From contig NZ_JAJISC010000001.1 of NCBI RefSeq assembly GCF_024790395.1, positions 186,001-250,000 of the forward strand: a stretch of DNA of 64,000 bases, given 5' to 3'. Origin of the DNA: Halomonas dongshanensis. GTDB lineage: Bacteria; Pseudomonadota; Gammaproteobacteria; Pseudomonadales; Halomonadaceae. The notes below the pieces were generated by a model, which worked only from the letters and a program-made list of their open reading frames with translations, was not told the DNA's origin and did no database searches. Both the position numbers and the translations under genes were made by a program. This document shows positions 1 through 8,667 of the stretch, piece after piece. Position 1 is the stretch's first letter; each line of letters opens with the position of its first letter.

Positions 1-1428
1 CACCCGGCGACGCGACGGCTGGCGCTAGAGGAGCTTTTGGCGCACCAACTGAGCCTGCGCGAAATGCGCCTGCGGATTCAGGCCGACGGCGCGCCTGCCT
101 TGCCCTCGGGGCGCAGCCTGCAGGCACGTTTTCTGGCCAAGCTCCCCTTTGCTCTGACCGGTGCCCAACGCCGCGTGCTCGAAGAGATCACCCTCGATCT
201 TGGGCGCAGCGCGCCGATGCTGCGCCTGGTACAGGGCGACGTGGGCTCGGGCAAGACGGTGGTAGCGGCCATGGCGGCATTGGCGGCGCTGGAGGGGGAG
301 TGCCAGGCGGCGATCATGGCGCCCACCGAGATTCTCGCCGAGCAGCACTACCGCGCGTTCAAAGCTTGGTTCGAGCCGCTGGGTATCGAGGTGGCGTGGC
401 TAGCGGGCAAGCTCAAGGGCAAGGCGCGTTTGGATGCCAAGTCGGCCATTAGAGACGGTCGGGCGCGCATGGTGGTCGGCACCCACGCGCTTTTTCAAGA
501 CGACGTGCACTTTCAACGCCTGGGCCTTGCCATCATCGACGAGCAGCACCGCTTTGGCGTCCATCAGCGCCTGGCGCTGCGCGAGAAGGGCGAAGCGGGC
601 GGGCTCACCCCGCATCAGTTGATCATGACCGCCACGCCGATTCCCCGCACCTTGGCCATGAGCGCCTACGCCGACCTTGATGTGTCGGTGATCGACGAAC
701 TGCCGCCGGGGCGCACGCCGGTGAAGACCGTGGTGGTCTCGGACGAGCGCCGCCCCGAAGTGGTCGAGCGTATCCGCCGCGCCTGCAGCGATGGCCGCCA
801 AGCCTACTGGGTCTGCACCCTGATCGAGGAGTCCGAAGCGCTACAGTGTCAGGCCGCCGAGGTGACCCGTGATACGCTCACCGAGGCGCTACCGGAGCTT
901 GCCATCGGCTTGGTTCACGGGCGCATGAAGGCCAGCGAAAAGGCCGATGTAATGGCCGCGTTCAAGCAAGGGGAGCTCGATCTTCTGGTGGCTACCACGG
1001 TGATCGAGGTAGGCGTGGACGTGCCCAACGCGAGTTTGATGATCATCGAAAACCCCGAACGCCTCGGGCTCTCCCAACTGCATCAGCTGCGCGGGCGCGT
1101 TGGCCGCGGCAGCACCGAGAGCTTTTGCGTGCTGCTCTATCACCCGCCGCTCTCCCAGGGCTCGCGCGAACGGCTCGGGGTGATGCGCGAAACCACCGAT
1201 GGCTTTCGCATCGCCGAAAAAGACCTGGAAATTCGCGGCCCCGGCGAAGTGCTGGGCACCCGCCAGACCGGCCTCGCCCAGATGAAAATCGCCGATCTCG
1301 AGCGCGACGCCGACCTACTCGAACGCATCACCGCCCTAGCCAACGAGTTACAGCACGACGCCCACGCTACCGCCATACTGGTACGCCGCTGGCTCGGCGA
1401 AGCCGCTGGGCGCTATGGGCAGGTGTGA
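1..1428 (+). CDS. recG: ATP-dependent DNA helicase RecG, 3' part (5' end outside window)
   Basis: RecG is a superfamily 2 helicase that reverses stalled replication forks and branch-migrates Holliday junctions. The frame is open from base 1 and the start lies outside the window; about 475 C-terminal residues are present against roughly 690 in the family, so the wedge domain is largely missing. Visible motifs in order: Walker A GDVGSGKT (nt 235-258), DExH-type DEQH (538-549), motif III TATPIPRTLA (about 628-657), QLRGRVGRG motif VI (about 1084-1110) and the RecG-type LGTRQTG (about 1252-1272). The stop is at 1426-1428. No clear terminator follows before an AT-richer region. Confidence 0.97.
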   Translation, partial: HPATRRLALEELLAHQLSLREMRLRIQADGAPALPSGRSLQARFLAKLPFALTGAQRRVLEEITLDLGRSAPMLRLVQGDVGSGKTVVAAMAALAALEGECQAAIMAPTEILAEQHYRAFKAWFEPLGIEVAWLAGKLKGKARLDAKSAIRDGRARMVVGTHALFQDDVHFQRLGLAIIDEQHRFGVHQRLALREKGEAGGLTPHQLIMTATPIPRTLAMSAYADLDVSVIDELPPGRTPVKTVVVSDERRPEVVERIRRACSDGRQAYWVCTLIEESEALQCQAAEVTRDTLTEALPELAIGLVHGRMKASEKADVMAAFKQGELDLLVATTVIEVGVDVPNASLMIIENPERLGLSQLHQLRGRVGRGSTESFCVLLYHPPLSQGSRERLGVMRETTDGFRIAEKDLEIRGPGEVLGTRQTGLAQMKIADLERDADLLERITALANELQHDAHATAILVRRWLGEAAGRYGQV

Positions 1429-1517
1429 GAGCTACGTTACAAGCACCGGTATAGCTTTGGGCTGTGATTGGCGCTCGCTAAGCCGTCTTCGTCAATGCAT
1501 GTATAAACATCCCGGTT

Positions 1518-1711
1518 TTAGTGGCATCGCTGATTAGAACTTTTCGTCTCTTGATGTTTCGCCAGATATTCCCATAACGTCAGGTCTTCCAATGAATCGT
1601 GGGGATGCTCATCGTTGTATTCCATCATCCAAGATGCTGTCAGTTCTCCGGCAGGCCATTCCAACTTTGATCGAACAACCAGTTCGAGGTCCATCTCACC
1701 AGCATGGGCTA
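1518..1711 (-). pseudogene. IS3-family transposase (OrfB) C-terminal remnant
   Basis: The minus strand of this gap reads an open segment containing EYNDEHPHDSLEDLTLWEYL and ending at a stop at 1518-1520. This matches the end of IS3-family integrase-type transposases, usually written as YN.ERPH.SLG.LTP.EYL. There is no start codon, no DDE core and no recognisable terminal inverted repeat, so it is a decayed tail fragment. Its upstream edge touches the 3' end of the DUF3304-like gene at 1709. The surrounding DNA is visibly richer in A+T than recG or the genes after 5.4 kb. I infer that this gap is scar tissue from an old insertion; the exact 5' limit of the homology cannot be set by eye. Confidence 0.7.
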
Positions 1712-2293
1712 CTCCTGGTAACGGGTTACATTGAGGCTTTTGGGTAAATGGGCGTAGGGGGAGACTAGGTTAGGGCTCCAGCCCAGCTTAACTTCGTTAT
1801 CAGGCAGAAAGTGTACGTGTAGGTAGCGGTCTTCTCCGCTACGTTCAGGGATAGTAACCTCTGCAGTGTGCTCCTCTTCATTGTGAGGTGGGCGTAACGT
1901 AAGCAAGGCCATTGAAGTATCCGTTTGTTGTATTTTCTCGTACTCTTCATATTCTTCTTTTGTAGTGACATCGACATACCACAAAATTTCTGCGCTATCG
2001 CTTCGAAATGACCAACAGCATGTCATGCCATGCCAACCATCCCAATTGCCCTTGATATGCTGTTGTCTCCCGATATCATCCCAATCTTTTTCATTTAGCC
2101 TTTTATTACCGCCCCAATTGTCATGCACCCAGTACGTGACAACGGGGTTGTGAGTATGGTTATGACCTACAAGAGTAAACTTTGGAGCATGAAAAATAAG
2201 CCAAATTGAAAAGGCAATGAAAATGCCGAAAATGGTCGTCCATATCCAAAATGGTATAAGGCTGATGTATCGGCGAACGTAGCTGTAAATCAA
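1709..2293 (-). CDS. DUF3304-like membrane-anchored protein
   Basis: This 194-residue protein has one N-terminal membrane segment (about residues 10-33) and a probable periplasmic domain. That domain carries a GHNHT motif (residues 43-47), a WGGNK segment and a TCCW segment, which resemble DUF3304 proteins: GYNHT near the start, a glycine-rich stretch, then a CC pair and a tryptophan-rich part. The biochemical role of DUF3304 is unknown; some members lie beside type VI secretion effector genes, but no such gene is visible here. Base composition is lower in G+C than the flanking core genes, and an IS3 remnant abuts its 3' end, which suggests acquired DNA. The family assignment is by motif memory only. 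Confidence 0.6.
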   Translation of the reverse strand: MIYSYVRRYISLIPFWIWTTIFGIFIAFSIWLIFHAPKFTLVGHNHTHNPVVTYWVHDNWGGNKRLNEKDWDDIGRQQHIKGNWDGWHGMTCCWSFRSDSAEILWYVDVTTKEEYEEYEKIQQTDTSMALLTLRPPHNEEEHTAEVTIPERSGEDRYLHVHFLPDNEVKLGWSPNLVSPYAHLPKSLNVTRYQE

Positions 2294-2311
2294 AAAAACT
2301 CCCTAACAAAA

Positions 2312-2584
2312 TTAATTAATCAAACGTCTATAAATATGAACTAGACGATCACTAGCTTGCATTAGTAGCGCTTCAGTTGCTGCCAATAGCACTACCTGCA
2401 CGCGCTGTGGTCGAGTGCAGGCGAAAATGCCACCAAAAAGCTCTGGATGTTGCTGGCTAAGCAGCCGGATAATGTTGCGAGCCCTCGGGCCACCTGTTTC
2501 CCACAGTAATAGGCACACAGAAGGATTCCCAGTTCCTTGATCAGGATCGAAAATGACCCTAAACGAGCTCGGCCAGTAAACCAA
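2312..2584 (-). CDS. doubtful small ORF downstream of the DUF2207 gene
   Basis: An open frame of 90 codons lies just downstream of the DUF2207 gene. I do not recognise the product. It has no signal peptide or membrane segment and contains leucine- and alanine-rich stretches. A second overlapping minus-strand frame (2392-2634) is equally open, so coding potential is not decisive. The 2294-2627 gap otherwise shows nothing: no tRNA, no strong terminator and no repeat. It may be degraded coding sequence belonging to the same AT-richer island. Confidence 0.25.
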   Translation of the reverse strand: MVYWPSSFRVIFDPDQGTGNPSVCLLLWETGGPRARNIIRLLSQQHPELFGGIFACTRPQRVQVVLLAATEALLMQASDRLVHIYRRLIN

Positions 2585-2627
2585 TTAGCGCATAGCGCCG
2601 CTGGCGGCTCCGTCATCCGGTGGAAGC

Positions 2628-4571
2628 TTACCAACCTCCACCGCCGCCGCCACCACCACCCCCGCCTGAAGAACTACCACTGGAGGAGCTACTGCTGCTC
2701 GAAAATCCAGAGCTGGAGGCGGAGGCAGGCCGTGCTGCCATCATGGCCGACGCGACGCCTGCGGTGATGCCACTCATGCTGGGTGAAAGTCGGCTCGGAG
2801 TGAAATCGTCCCCGCTATACCAGCGAGGCCGGTAATCCGACTCGACGTCGCTGATCGCGTGTCGTGTCAGATCATTCTCGAAGCGCTCCGTCCAGGGCTT
2901 CTCGACACCAAGCGCCATGGCGTAAGGCAATATCGCTTCATAGCGCAACACCGTCATATCTGGCTCGCTCTGGAAGTTGAGCCGCTCCTTCTCTGCGGTC
3001 TCCAGATACATCTTGAAGCCCTCGATCTCGTCCATCACCTTGCGTCCTTGCAAGGTATGCGCCCCCATATAAGTACCGAAGATGATAGTGATCGCCAAAC
3101 TCAATAAAAGGGCAATGAAAATCAAATCCATTCCGAACAAATCATACAGACCGATCAATAATTTCAGGTAGCTGAGTGTCGCCACTGCCACGATGGCACC
3201 CACCAGCACGCTCACTACAAGTGGCTTCCGTATAGCCCACTGCATAACCAGCAACAGCGGCAAAAGCGGTATGCAGGAGAGCACCATGGCGATAAAATCA
3301 CCGAGTTCCAACACGTCGAAAGAGAGCATCAAGAGTATCGACACAACAAACAGTGCCACGCCGAAGAGGGTATAGCCCCGGTTGTGGGTGAAGAACACCG
3401 AACGATTCTCTTTTTGCAGCGCTGATGTAAAGCGAGACTTTGTGCGCTGGATAGCTCTCCCATGTTTGGCGTCGGTGGTGACCGGACTGTTTTTGCGCAG
3501 GAAGTCGAAAATGACTTTCTCGCCCGGGGGAAGCGAGTCGGGCGCCTTGCCAGTCGTTTCTAGCGTCATCGCCTTCTTGTCCTCCTTGCCGAGGGTCACC
3601 AATCCCTTGACGGCCAATGACACCACGGCTGCGGAAAAAGCGGTCCAGCCCTTTTTTTTCCAGCGCTCCTTGTAATAGACAAAGTGGATCAGCGCAGGAG
3701 AAACCCCTTCCGGTGCATAGAAGCGAGGAATGATGGTGCCCTTGGTCGGGCTTCGGCCGACGCGATACCAGGCAGAGAAAAAGTAGAGGAAGATCACTAG
3801 AAGCAGAGCGGCCGCCCCGACCACCTCTCGGTAGTCCGACAACCAGTAGCGCATCTCATGGGCGAAATCAGGAGAGAGCAGTGCTCCTTTTTCAAAGGCT
3901 ACCGCAATCGTCATCCCCTCTCGAACCGCCAACGGCTGCGTCATATCAAAGCGAGCGGCGTTATCCTCGAGCTGCTCCATGTGGGCCGCTTTCTCGGTCG
4001 CTCCTTGAGGTCCGGTAAAGACGTTAAGCTCACGAATCTCGGCACCTTCGGGCAGTGTGACAAGTGCTGATGCCTTGAGAATCGGGAGCTCCCAGAAGTT
4101 TCCAGTCGCATTCCAGTAGAGTTCATCGTGCTCCTGGAACATACGAGCCGCCCGGTCGATTCGATAGCGTATCTCGTAGGTGTGTGTGCCATGCGGCAGA
4201 ATGGCATCGGTGCGCCCGATCTGGATACGCTTGCCGTTCATCAACTTATTGACCGTATAGCGTTCAGGCTCTCCATTGCGCTTCACCGAGAGCACGTCGA
4301 GCACCTGCCTCACTTGGCGTCGGCCCTCGCCAGCCAGGACAGTAGGAATATCGCGAAAAATACCACGCTGAATCTGCTCGCCCTCGGCATGAACACGGAT
4401 CGTCTCGGTGATCTCTACTGAGGAGTCAGGCTTTACCTTAATGTCCGCCTCTAATCGTTCGATAACCTCTTCCGCCATTACCGGCAGCGCCACCATACCG
4501 GACAGCATGAAGATGACGATAGCGAGCCATACGGTACTCGCTATCTTACTCATAGACACTTGCCTATTCAT
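2628..4571 (-). CDS. DUF2207-family membrane protein with Ser/Gly tail
   Basis: This protein of about 647 residues has an N-terminal signal or anchor segment ending near VMAEEV, a periplasmic beta-rich region (a typical DUF2207 feature is the early segment on IRVHAEGEQIQRGIFRDIPT), a membrane helix near VVGAAALLLVIFLYFF, a cytoplasmic part and three or four further helices. It ends in a run of serines followed by about eleven glycines and a final Trp, as in many DUF2207 proteins. I prefer the ATG at 4571 over an in-frame ATG at 4598 because AAGGA sits at the right distance before it. It lies directly downstream of lemA (4603-5163), and LemA/DUF2207 pairs recur in many bacteria. The function is unknown; an envelope role is inferred. 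Confidence 0.85.
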   Translation of the reverse strand: MNRQVSMSKIASTVWLAIVIFMLSGMVALPVMAEEVIERLEADIKVKPDSSVEITETIRVHAEGEQIQRGIFRDIPTVLAGEGRRQVRQVLDVLSVKRNGEPERYTVNKLMNGKRIQIGRTDAILPHGTHTYEIRYRIDRAARMFQEHDELYWNATGNFWELPILKASALVTLPEGAEIRELNVFTGPQGATEKAAHMEQLEDNAARFDMTQPLAVREGMTIAVAFEKGALLSPDFAHEMRYWLSDYREVVGAAALLLVIFLYFFSAWYRVGRSPTKGTIIPRFYAPEGVSPALIHFVYYKERWKKKGWTAFSAAVVSLAVKGLVTLGKEDKKAMTLETTGKAPDSLPPGEKVIFDFLRKNSPVTTDAKHGRAIQRTKSRFTSALQKENRSVFFTHNRGYTLFGVALFVVSILLMLSFDVLELGDFIAMVLSCIPLLPLLLVMQWAIRKPLVVSVLVGAIVAVATLSYLKLLIGLYDLFGMDLIFIALLLSLAITIIFGTYMGAHTLQGRKVMDEIEGFKMYLETAEKERLNFQSEPDMTVLRYEAILPYAMALGVEKPWTERFENDLTRHAISDVESDYRPRWYSGDDFTPSRLSPSMSGITAGVASAMMAARPASASSSGFSSSSSSSSGSSSGGGGGGGGGGGW

Positions 4572-4602
4572 GGCAGATATTCCTTGCTCTATTTCCATGC
4601 CG

Positions 4603-5163
4603 CTATTGGGCGAAAGTCACTTGCGGCACGCTACGCCCTTCGTTATTAAGCTTAAAATATTGAGCTTTTTCGAATCGAAAACTTATAGCGACGATATTGG
4701 AGGGGAAAGACTCTACCGCCACATTCAGGTTGCGTACCGTGCCGTTGTAATAGCGGCGTGCGTATTGGATGTCGTTTTCCACTGTCTGCAACGCACGTTG
4801 AAACTCCAGAAACGTGGTGTCCGCTTTGAGGTCTGGGTAGGCTTCCGCCACCATCAAAAGGCGTCCTAGCGCCCCAGAGAGTTGATCCTCTGCCTCACCA
4901 CGCTGCGTCAGAGACTCCTTGTCTTGCGCCGCCAGCACTGTCTGCCGGGCAACCGTCACCGTATGCAATGTTTCGCGCTCGTGTCGCATGTAAGCCTTGA
5001 CGGTTTCCAGCAAGCTAGGGATCAAGTCGGCCCGGCGCTTCAATTGTACATCGATTCCGGACCAGCCCTCCGTGCTTAATTGCCGATATCTGACCAAACT
5101 GTTGTATAGGAAAATGAAATAAACGATGAGCGCCACAAACAGCACGAACCCTGCCCACTCCAT
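4603..5163 (-). CDS. lemA: LemA family protein
   Basis: This 186-residue protein has one N-terminal membrane helix (residues 3-24), then NSLVRYRQLSTEGWSGIDVQLKRRADLIPSL in pieces that match the hallmark LemA stretch (N-L-V ... W-I-V-QLKRR-DLIPNL), followed by a long helical bundle and the conserved AYPDLKA segment. LemA proteins are thought to be periplasm-facing helical proteins of uncertain function. A Shine-Dalgarno AGGGAG precedes the ATG. Its stop is 31 bp before the preferred start of the DUF2207 gene, so the two form an operon. The family name is secure; the role is not. Confidence 0.92.
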   Translation of the reverse strand: MEWAGFVLFVALIVYFIFLYNSLVRYRQLSTEGWSGIDVQLKRRADLIPSLLETVKAYMRHERETLHTVTVARQTVLAAQDKESLTQRGEAEDQLSGALGRLLMVAEAYPDLKADTTFLEFQRALQTVENDIQYARRYYNGTVRNLNVAVESFPSNIVAISFRFEKAQYFKLNNEGRSVPQVTFAQ

Positions 5164-5188
5164 ACTTTCTCCCTGTGGTGTCGCCTAC

Positions 5189-5293
5189 TTATAGGCGAAG
5201 CTGATCGCGTTGGGTCGACTTGCCGGTGATGAGCGTAAAAGAGGATACCGAGTAGGCCAGTAAGAGCAACCCCAAACCGGCATAGAGAGGCAA
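5189..5293 (-). CDS. possible 34-residue single-helix membrane ORF upstream of lemA (doubtful)
   Basis: From a TTG at 5293 the minus strand encodes a hydrophobic stretch (LPLYAGLGLLLLAYSVSSF) followed by a polar tail, and stops 26 bp before lemA. It looks like one membrane helix, but there is no ATG/GTG and no good ribosome binding site. The rest of 5164-5428 is AT-rich and contains a repeated TTTGTAAGA word (23 bp apart on the minus strand), which may belong to the lemA promoter. It may be chance or a leftover of a longer gene. Confidence 0.2.
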   Translation of the reverse strand: MPLYAGLGLLLLAYSVSSFTLITGKSTQRDQLRL

Positions 5294-5428
5294 TGTCTTA
5301 CAAAAATTTAAGAAATATCTTACAAACAGGTGAAGATTTTAATTTTTCTAGTTAAGTTTTGACCGTCATATCGAGCGTTATAAAACATCACCTGCCCAGG
5401 CTATCGTCAGTATAAGCACGCTATATCT

Positions 5429-7633
5429 TCAAGGTGACGGTTTAGGCTTTGTAGAGTGTGACGCTAAACGCTCAGCCGCTTCGCCCAGCGGGGCGAGCTG
5501 CTCGGCCATCAGGCGCAGCTGGCTATGCACCGGGCGGTAGGAGGGTAGCGCGTCGTCTTCTCCTTCCCCTTCCGAGGGCGCGCTCTCCTTGAGGGCCTCC
5601 AGTAATGCATTGATCTCCGTGTCCAAGTCATCCAGGGTGCGCCGCGCGGCGAGCCCGTCGGCCATCTGCCCCAGCACGGCCATGAGGCGCTTGGCGATGG
5701 GCATCAGGTCGGCATCGGCGTCTTCGTCACCCAGCTGATGGCGATGGGTGCCGAGGGCCGAGAGATGGCTCAAGAGCGTATTGGCCAGCACCAGAAAGCG
5801 CAGGCCATGGTCGGCGTCGGCTTTGGTGGTGTGCTTGGGCTCGTGGAGCATGTTGGTGAGCAGGGTCGAGAAGGCCGCATCGGCATTGTGAGCGTTGCGC
5901 CGCGCCAGCCGGTAGGCCAGGTCGTCCTGTTTGCCCGCTTCGTACTGGTGGATGATCTCCTCCAGGTAGCGGGCTTGGCTCGTTAGCACTTTGGCGGCCT
6001 CGCGGTTCAGCCGCCGTCCCTTCCAGTCCGGCAGTACGAAAAAGATCGCCAGCCCCGCAATGAGCGAGCCCAAAAGGGTATCGAACAGTCGCGGCCAGAT
6101 TAGATCGAAACCGTCCCCCACCTGATTGAAGCTGCACAGCACGAGCAGCGTGATCGACGCGGTGGCAATGACGTAGTTGCGCTCGCGATTGGCGAAGAAC
6201 ACCACACCGGCGATCACCGCGATGACGCTCTGCACCGTCGGCTGGGGAAACAGCGAAATCGATGCCCAGCCCACTACGAGCCCCAGCACCGTCCCGGCGA
6301 TCCGCTGGGTCATGAAGCGGCGCGTGGTGGCGAAGTTGGGGCGGCAAACGAACAGCGTGGTCAGGAGTATCCAGAAGCCCTGCTGCGGATCGAGCCAGTG
6401 CAGTAGCCCATAGCCTGTCACTAGCGCCAGAGAGAGGCGTACGGCGTGGCGAAAGGTGGGCGAGCCCAGGGTCAGGTTCATGCGCACCCGGTTCCACGCT
6501 TCCAGCAGGCTCTTCGGTGAGCGATCGAACAGCGCGCTGTCGCGGCGGCCATCGAGGGCGTCGGGGTTGTGGGCGCTAGCGATCTGCGCTTCCAGCGTGG
6601 TCAGGTTATCGGCCAGGGCGTTGAGCGGGCGCATCAAAGGGCGCCATTCGGGCTTGCCGCGCTCGGCCAGGTTGTCGATCGAGGCGCGCAGATCGGCCAG
6701 CGCCTCTTCGCTTTGGCGATGATCGAAAGGGCGGTTGAGTAAAAGCGACTTGGCCAACTGGCGGCAGGCGCGGCCCTGCTGGTCGAGCAAACGCTGGCAG
6801 CGAAACAGCACGTCGTGGTGAAAGAACGCCTCGGTCAGGGCGCCGTAGGGGTAGTGGGTCGAGCTCGCCCGTTCGTGAATGTCCTGAGCGATGAAGTAGA
6901 TCTGCAGGTAGCGGTTGAGCTTACGGCTGCCGCGCTGGCCCTCTAGGCGTCGAAAGATCATCTCCTTGGCCTGGTTCAGAGCATCGACCACTTGGCTATT
7001 CTGACGCGCCAGCGCCACCCGGCGGGCGTGAACGTCTACGCCGCGCACTGGCTCGAACAGCGCCGATTTCAAGATCAGAAACTCCCCCAGCCGCTTATAG
7101 ACCCGCGCCATGCTCTGCTTTACCGGCTGGCGCGAGAACAGCGCGCACCAGAGTACCGAAATGACGCCGTACCAAGCTGCCCCGGCCAGAAGCTGCATTT
7201 GGCGGCTAGCCACTTCCGCATCCACGCCGCCGTGCTGCTCGATGTTGATCATCGAGTAGATCGACAGGATCAAGGTGCCCGAGGTGATGGTGGCGTAGCG
7301 CTGGCCGATGGCGCCAAGCATGATCAAGGTGAAGGTGGAGAGCGCAAGCCCCACGGCGAAGAGCCACGGCCAGGGAAACAGCCACTGAATGATGAACGAG
7401 GCCGAGGTAAAACACGCCAGCGTGACGACGAGCGCTTGCAGGCGCCCCTGCCAGCTATCGTCGGTCTCGGAGAGCGCGCAGGCAATGATGCCGAGAAACA
7501 GCGGAATCACCAGGGCGATATTGCCTAGTCCCAAGCTCAGCAGCAGCGCCCCGCTGAAGGCGATGAACACCCGCAGGCTGTAGGCGAATTTGTCCAGGGT
7601 CCAGAGACGACGAAACGGTAGTGCAATCGGCAT
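5429..7633 (-). CDS. yccS: YccS-type FUSC family inner-membrane protein
   Basis: This 734-residue protein has two membrane bundles. The N-terminal one spans about residues 10-165, then comes a long soluble helical region (about 170-385), a second bundle (about 390-530) containing the FUSC-type stretch on QGFWILLTTLFVCRP, and a cytoplasmic C-terminal helical domain. Length and layout match the YccS/YhfK family, fusaric-acid-resistance-like proteins with no firmly established substrate; they resemble the aromatic-acid exporter AaeB. It is transcribed away from the DUF3100 operon, with about 215 bp between the two starts. Nothing links it functionally to either neighbour. Confidence 0.9.
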   Translation of the reverse strand: MPIALPFRRLWTLDKFAYSLRVFIAFSGALLLSLGLGNIALVIPLFLGIIACALSETDDSWQGRLQALVVTLACFTSASFIIQWLFPWPWLFAVGLALSTFTLIMLGAIGQRYATITSGTLILSIYSMINIEQHGGVDAEVASRQMQLLAGAAWYGVISVLWCALFSRQPVKQSMARVYKRLGEFLILKSALFEPVRGVDVHARRVALARQNSQVVDALNQAKEMIFRRLEGQRGSRKLNRYLQIYFIAQDIHERASSTHYPYGALTEAFFHHDVLFRCQRLLDQQGRACRQLAKSLLLNRPFDHRQSEEALADLRASIDNLAERGKPEWRPLMRPLNALADNLTTLEAQIASAHNPDALDGRRDSALFDRSPKSLLEAWNRVRMNLTLGSPTFRHAVRLSLALVTGYGLLHWLDPQQGFWILLTTLFVCRPNFATTRRFMTQRIAGTVLGLVVGWASISLFPQPTVQSVIAVIAGVVFFANRERNYVIATASITLLVLCSFNQVGDGFDLIWPRLFDTLLGSLIAGLAIFFVLPDWKGRRLNREAAKVLTSQARYLEEIIHQYEAGKQDDLAYRLARRNAHNADAAFSTLLTNMLHEPKHTTKADADHGLRFLVLANTLLSHLSALGTHRHQLGDEDADADLMPIAKRLMAVLGQMADGLAARRTLDDLDTEINALLEALKESAPSEGEGEDDALPSYRPVHSQLRLMAEQLAPLGEAAERLASHSTKPKPSP

Positions 7634-7665
7634 GGAGGCTCACTGAGCAATAATTGTTAGACTTT

Positions 7666-7693
7666 AGTATAAGGCTGACAGTATAAGACCGAC
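7666..7693. repeat. 14-bp tandem duplication in the yccS/DUF3100 intergenic region
   Basis: AGTATAAGGCTGAC (7666-7679) is followed directly by AGTATAAGACCGAC (7680-7693), 12 of 14 bases identical. It lies about 33 bp upstream of the yccS start, so it sits in that gene's leader or promoter. It belongs to the set of 13-14 bp tandem duplications seen elsewhere in this window. Confidence 0.8.
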
Positions 7694-7743
7694 GAGTGGG
7701 CATTGTCTCTACTCAATGATGACGTCTAAGGCTGTCATTCACC

Positions 7744-7764
7744 GTGTTCTAAAAAATAGCACAC
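7744..7764. promoter_or_regulatory. candidate operator: 21-bp dyad upstream of the DUF3100 operon
   Basis: GTGTTCTA (7744-7751), five A's, then TAGCACAC (7757-7764) form an inverted repeat with 7 of 8 positions complementary. It lies 85 bp upstream of the first gene of the 7849-12902 operon, where a dimeric regulator would be expected to bind. It does not fit the T-N11-A LysR pattern well, so the regulator may not be the LysR protein at 12881-13819. The assignment is by symmetry and position only. Confidence 0.4.
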
Positions 7765-7848
7765 CAAAACACTATGATTGGAACGCGCAATTTTTCAATA
7801 CTCGCCATGTGGGGCAACCCACGATACTAAAAATAAAGGACCCTTATC

Positions 7849-8667
7849 ATGGATCTCAAATCGTTGCTGAACTGGCGACTGCACCTCGTAGTTATCGTGC
7901 TGTCGCTGCTTGCCGAGTGGATCGGCATTCTGCGCATTCCGCTTGGCCCTGGCACTTTGCTCCTGCTGCCCCTGCTATATGCCTTCGTTCTTGGCGTCGT
8001 GCTCAATCCGCACCTCTTCGCCGCAAGCGAAAACGTCATTCCCAAGCGGGTCAGCGCTGCCGCTGGGCCGGTCATCCTGATCGCCATTTTGCCGTTCATC
8101 GCCAAGTTCGGCTCGACCATCGGCCCTGCCGTCGATCAGATCATCGCCGCTGGCCCGGCGCTGATCCTTCAGGAGCTGGGTAACCTGGGTACCATGCTGA
8201 TCGCGCTACCCTTTGCCGTGCTGGTACTGAAGATGGGACGCGAAGCGGTAGGGGCAACCTACTCCATTGCGCGCGAGCCCAACATCGCCATCATTTCGGA
8301 TCGCTACGGCCTGCGTAGCGCCGAAGGCATCGGCATCATGGGCGTCTACGTGGTCGGCACCATGTTCGGCACGCTGTTCTTCGCCCTGATGGCAAGCTAC
8401 ATCGCCTCGCTGGATATCTTCGACATTCGTGCCCTGGCCATGGCCTGCGGTGTAGGCAGTGGCAGCATGGTCGCCGCCTGTTCGGCCGCTCTGGCCGAAG
8501 CCGTTCCCGCCTCGCGCGACGAACTGCTCGCCTTCGCCGGTGCCAGTAATCTGCTCACCTACGCCACCGGCCTCTACGTTTCGCTGTTCATCGCCCTGCC
8601 GGTGACCGAATGGCTCTACAAGCGTCTTGCTCCCCTGCGCCAGGAGGCCCGCCATGAAAACGTCTGA
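7849..8667 (+). CDS. DUF3100-family membrane protein, putative transporter subunit
   Basis: This 272-residue protein is very hydrophobic, with about seven or eight membrane segments spread over its whole length. I recognise it as DUF3100-like, an uncharacterised family of integral membrane proteins often encoded beside amidohydrolases. An AAAGGA ribosome site precedes the ATG. Its 3' end overlaps the next gene, another small membrane protein, by 14 bp, implying translational coupling and probably a two-part transporter. The downstream catabolic genes suggest that it imports the substrate of the M20 hydrolase. There is no signal peptide, no ATP-binding domain and no binding-protein gene nearby, so a secondary carrier is more likely than an ABC system. 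Confidence 0.8.
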   Translation: MDLKSLLNWRLHLVVIVLSLLAEWIGILRIPLGPGTLLLLPLLYAFVLGVVLNPHLFAASENVIPKRVSAAAGPVILIAILPFIAKFGSTIGPAVDQIIAAGPALILQELGNLGTMLIALPFAVLVLKMGREAVGATYSIAREPNIAIISDRYGLRSAEGIGIMGVYVVGTMFGTLFFALMASYIASLDIFDIRALAMACGVGSGSMVAACSAALAEAVPASRDELLAFAGASNLLTYATGLYVSLFIALPVTEWLYKRLAPLRQEARHENV

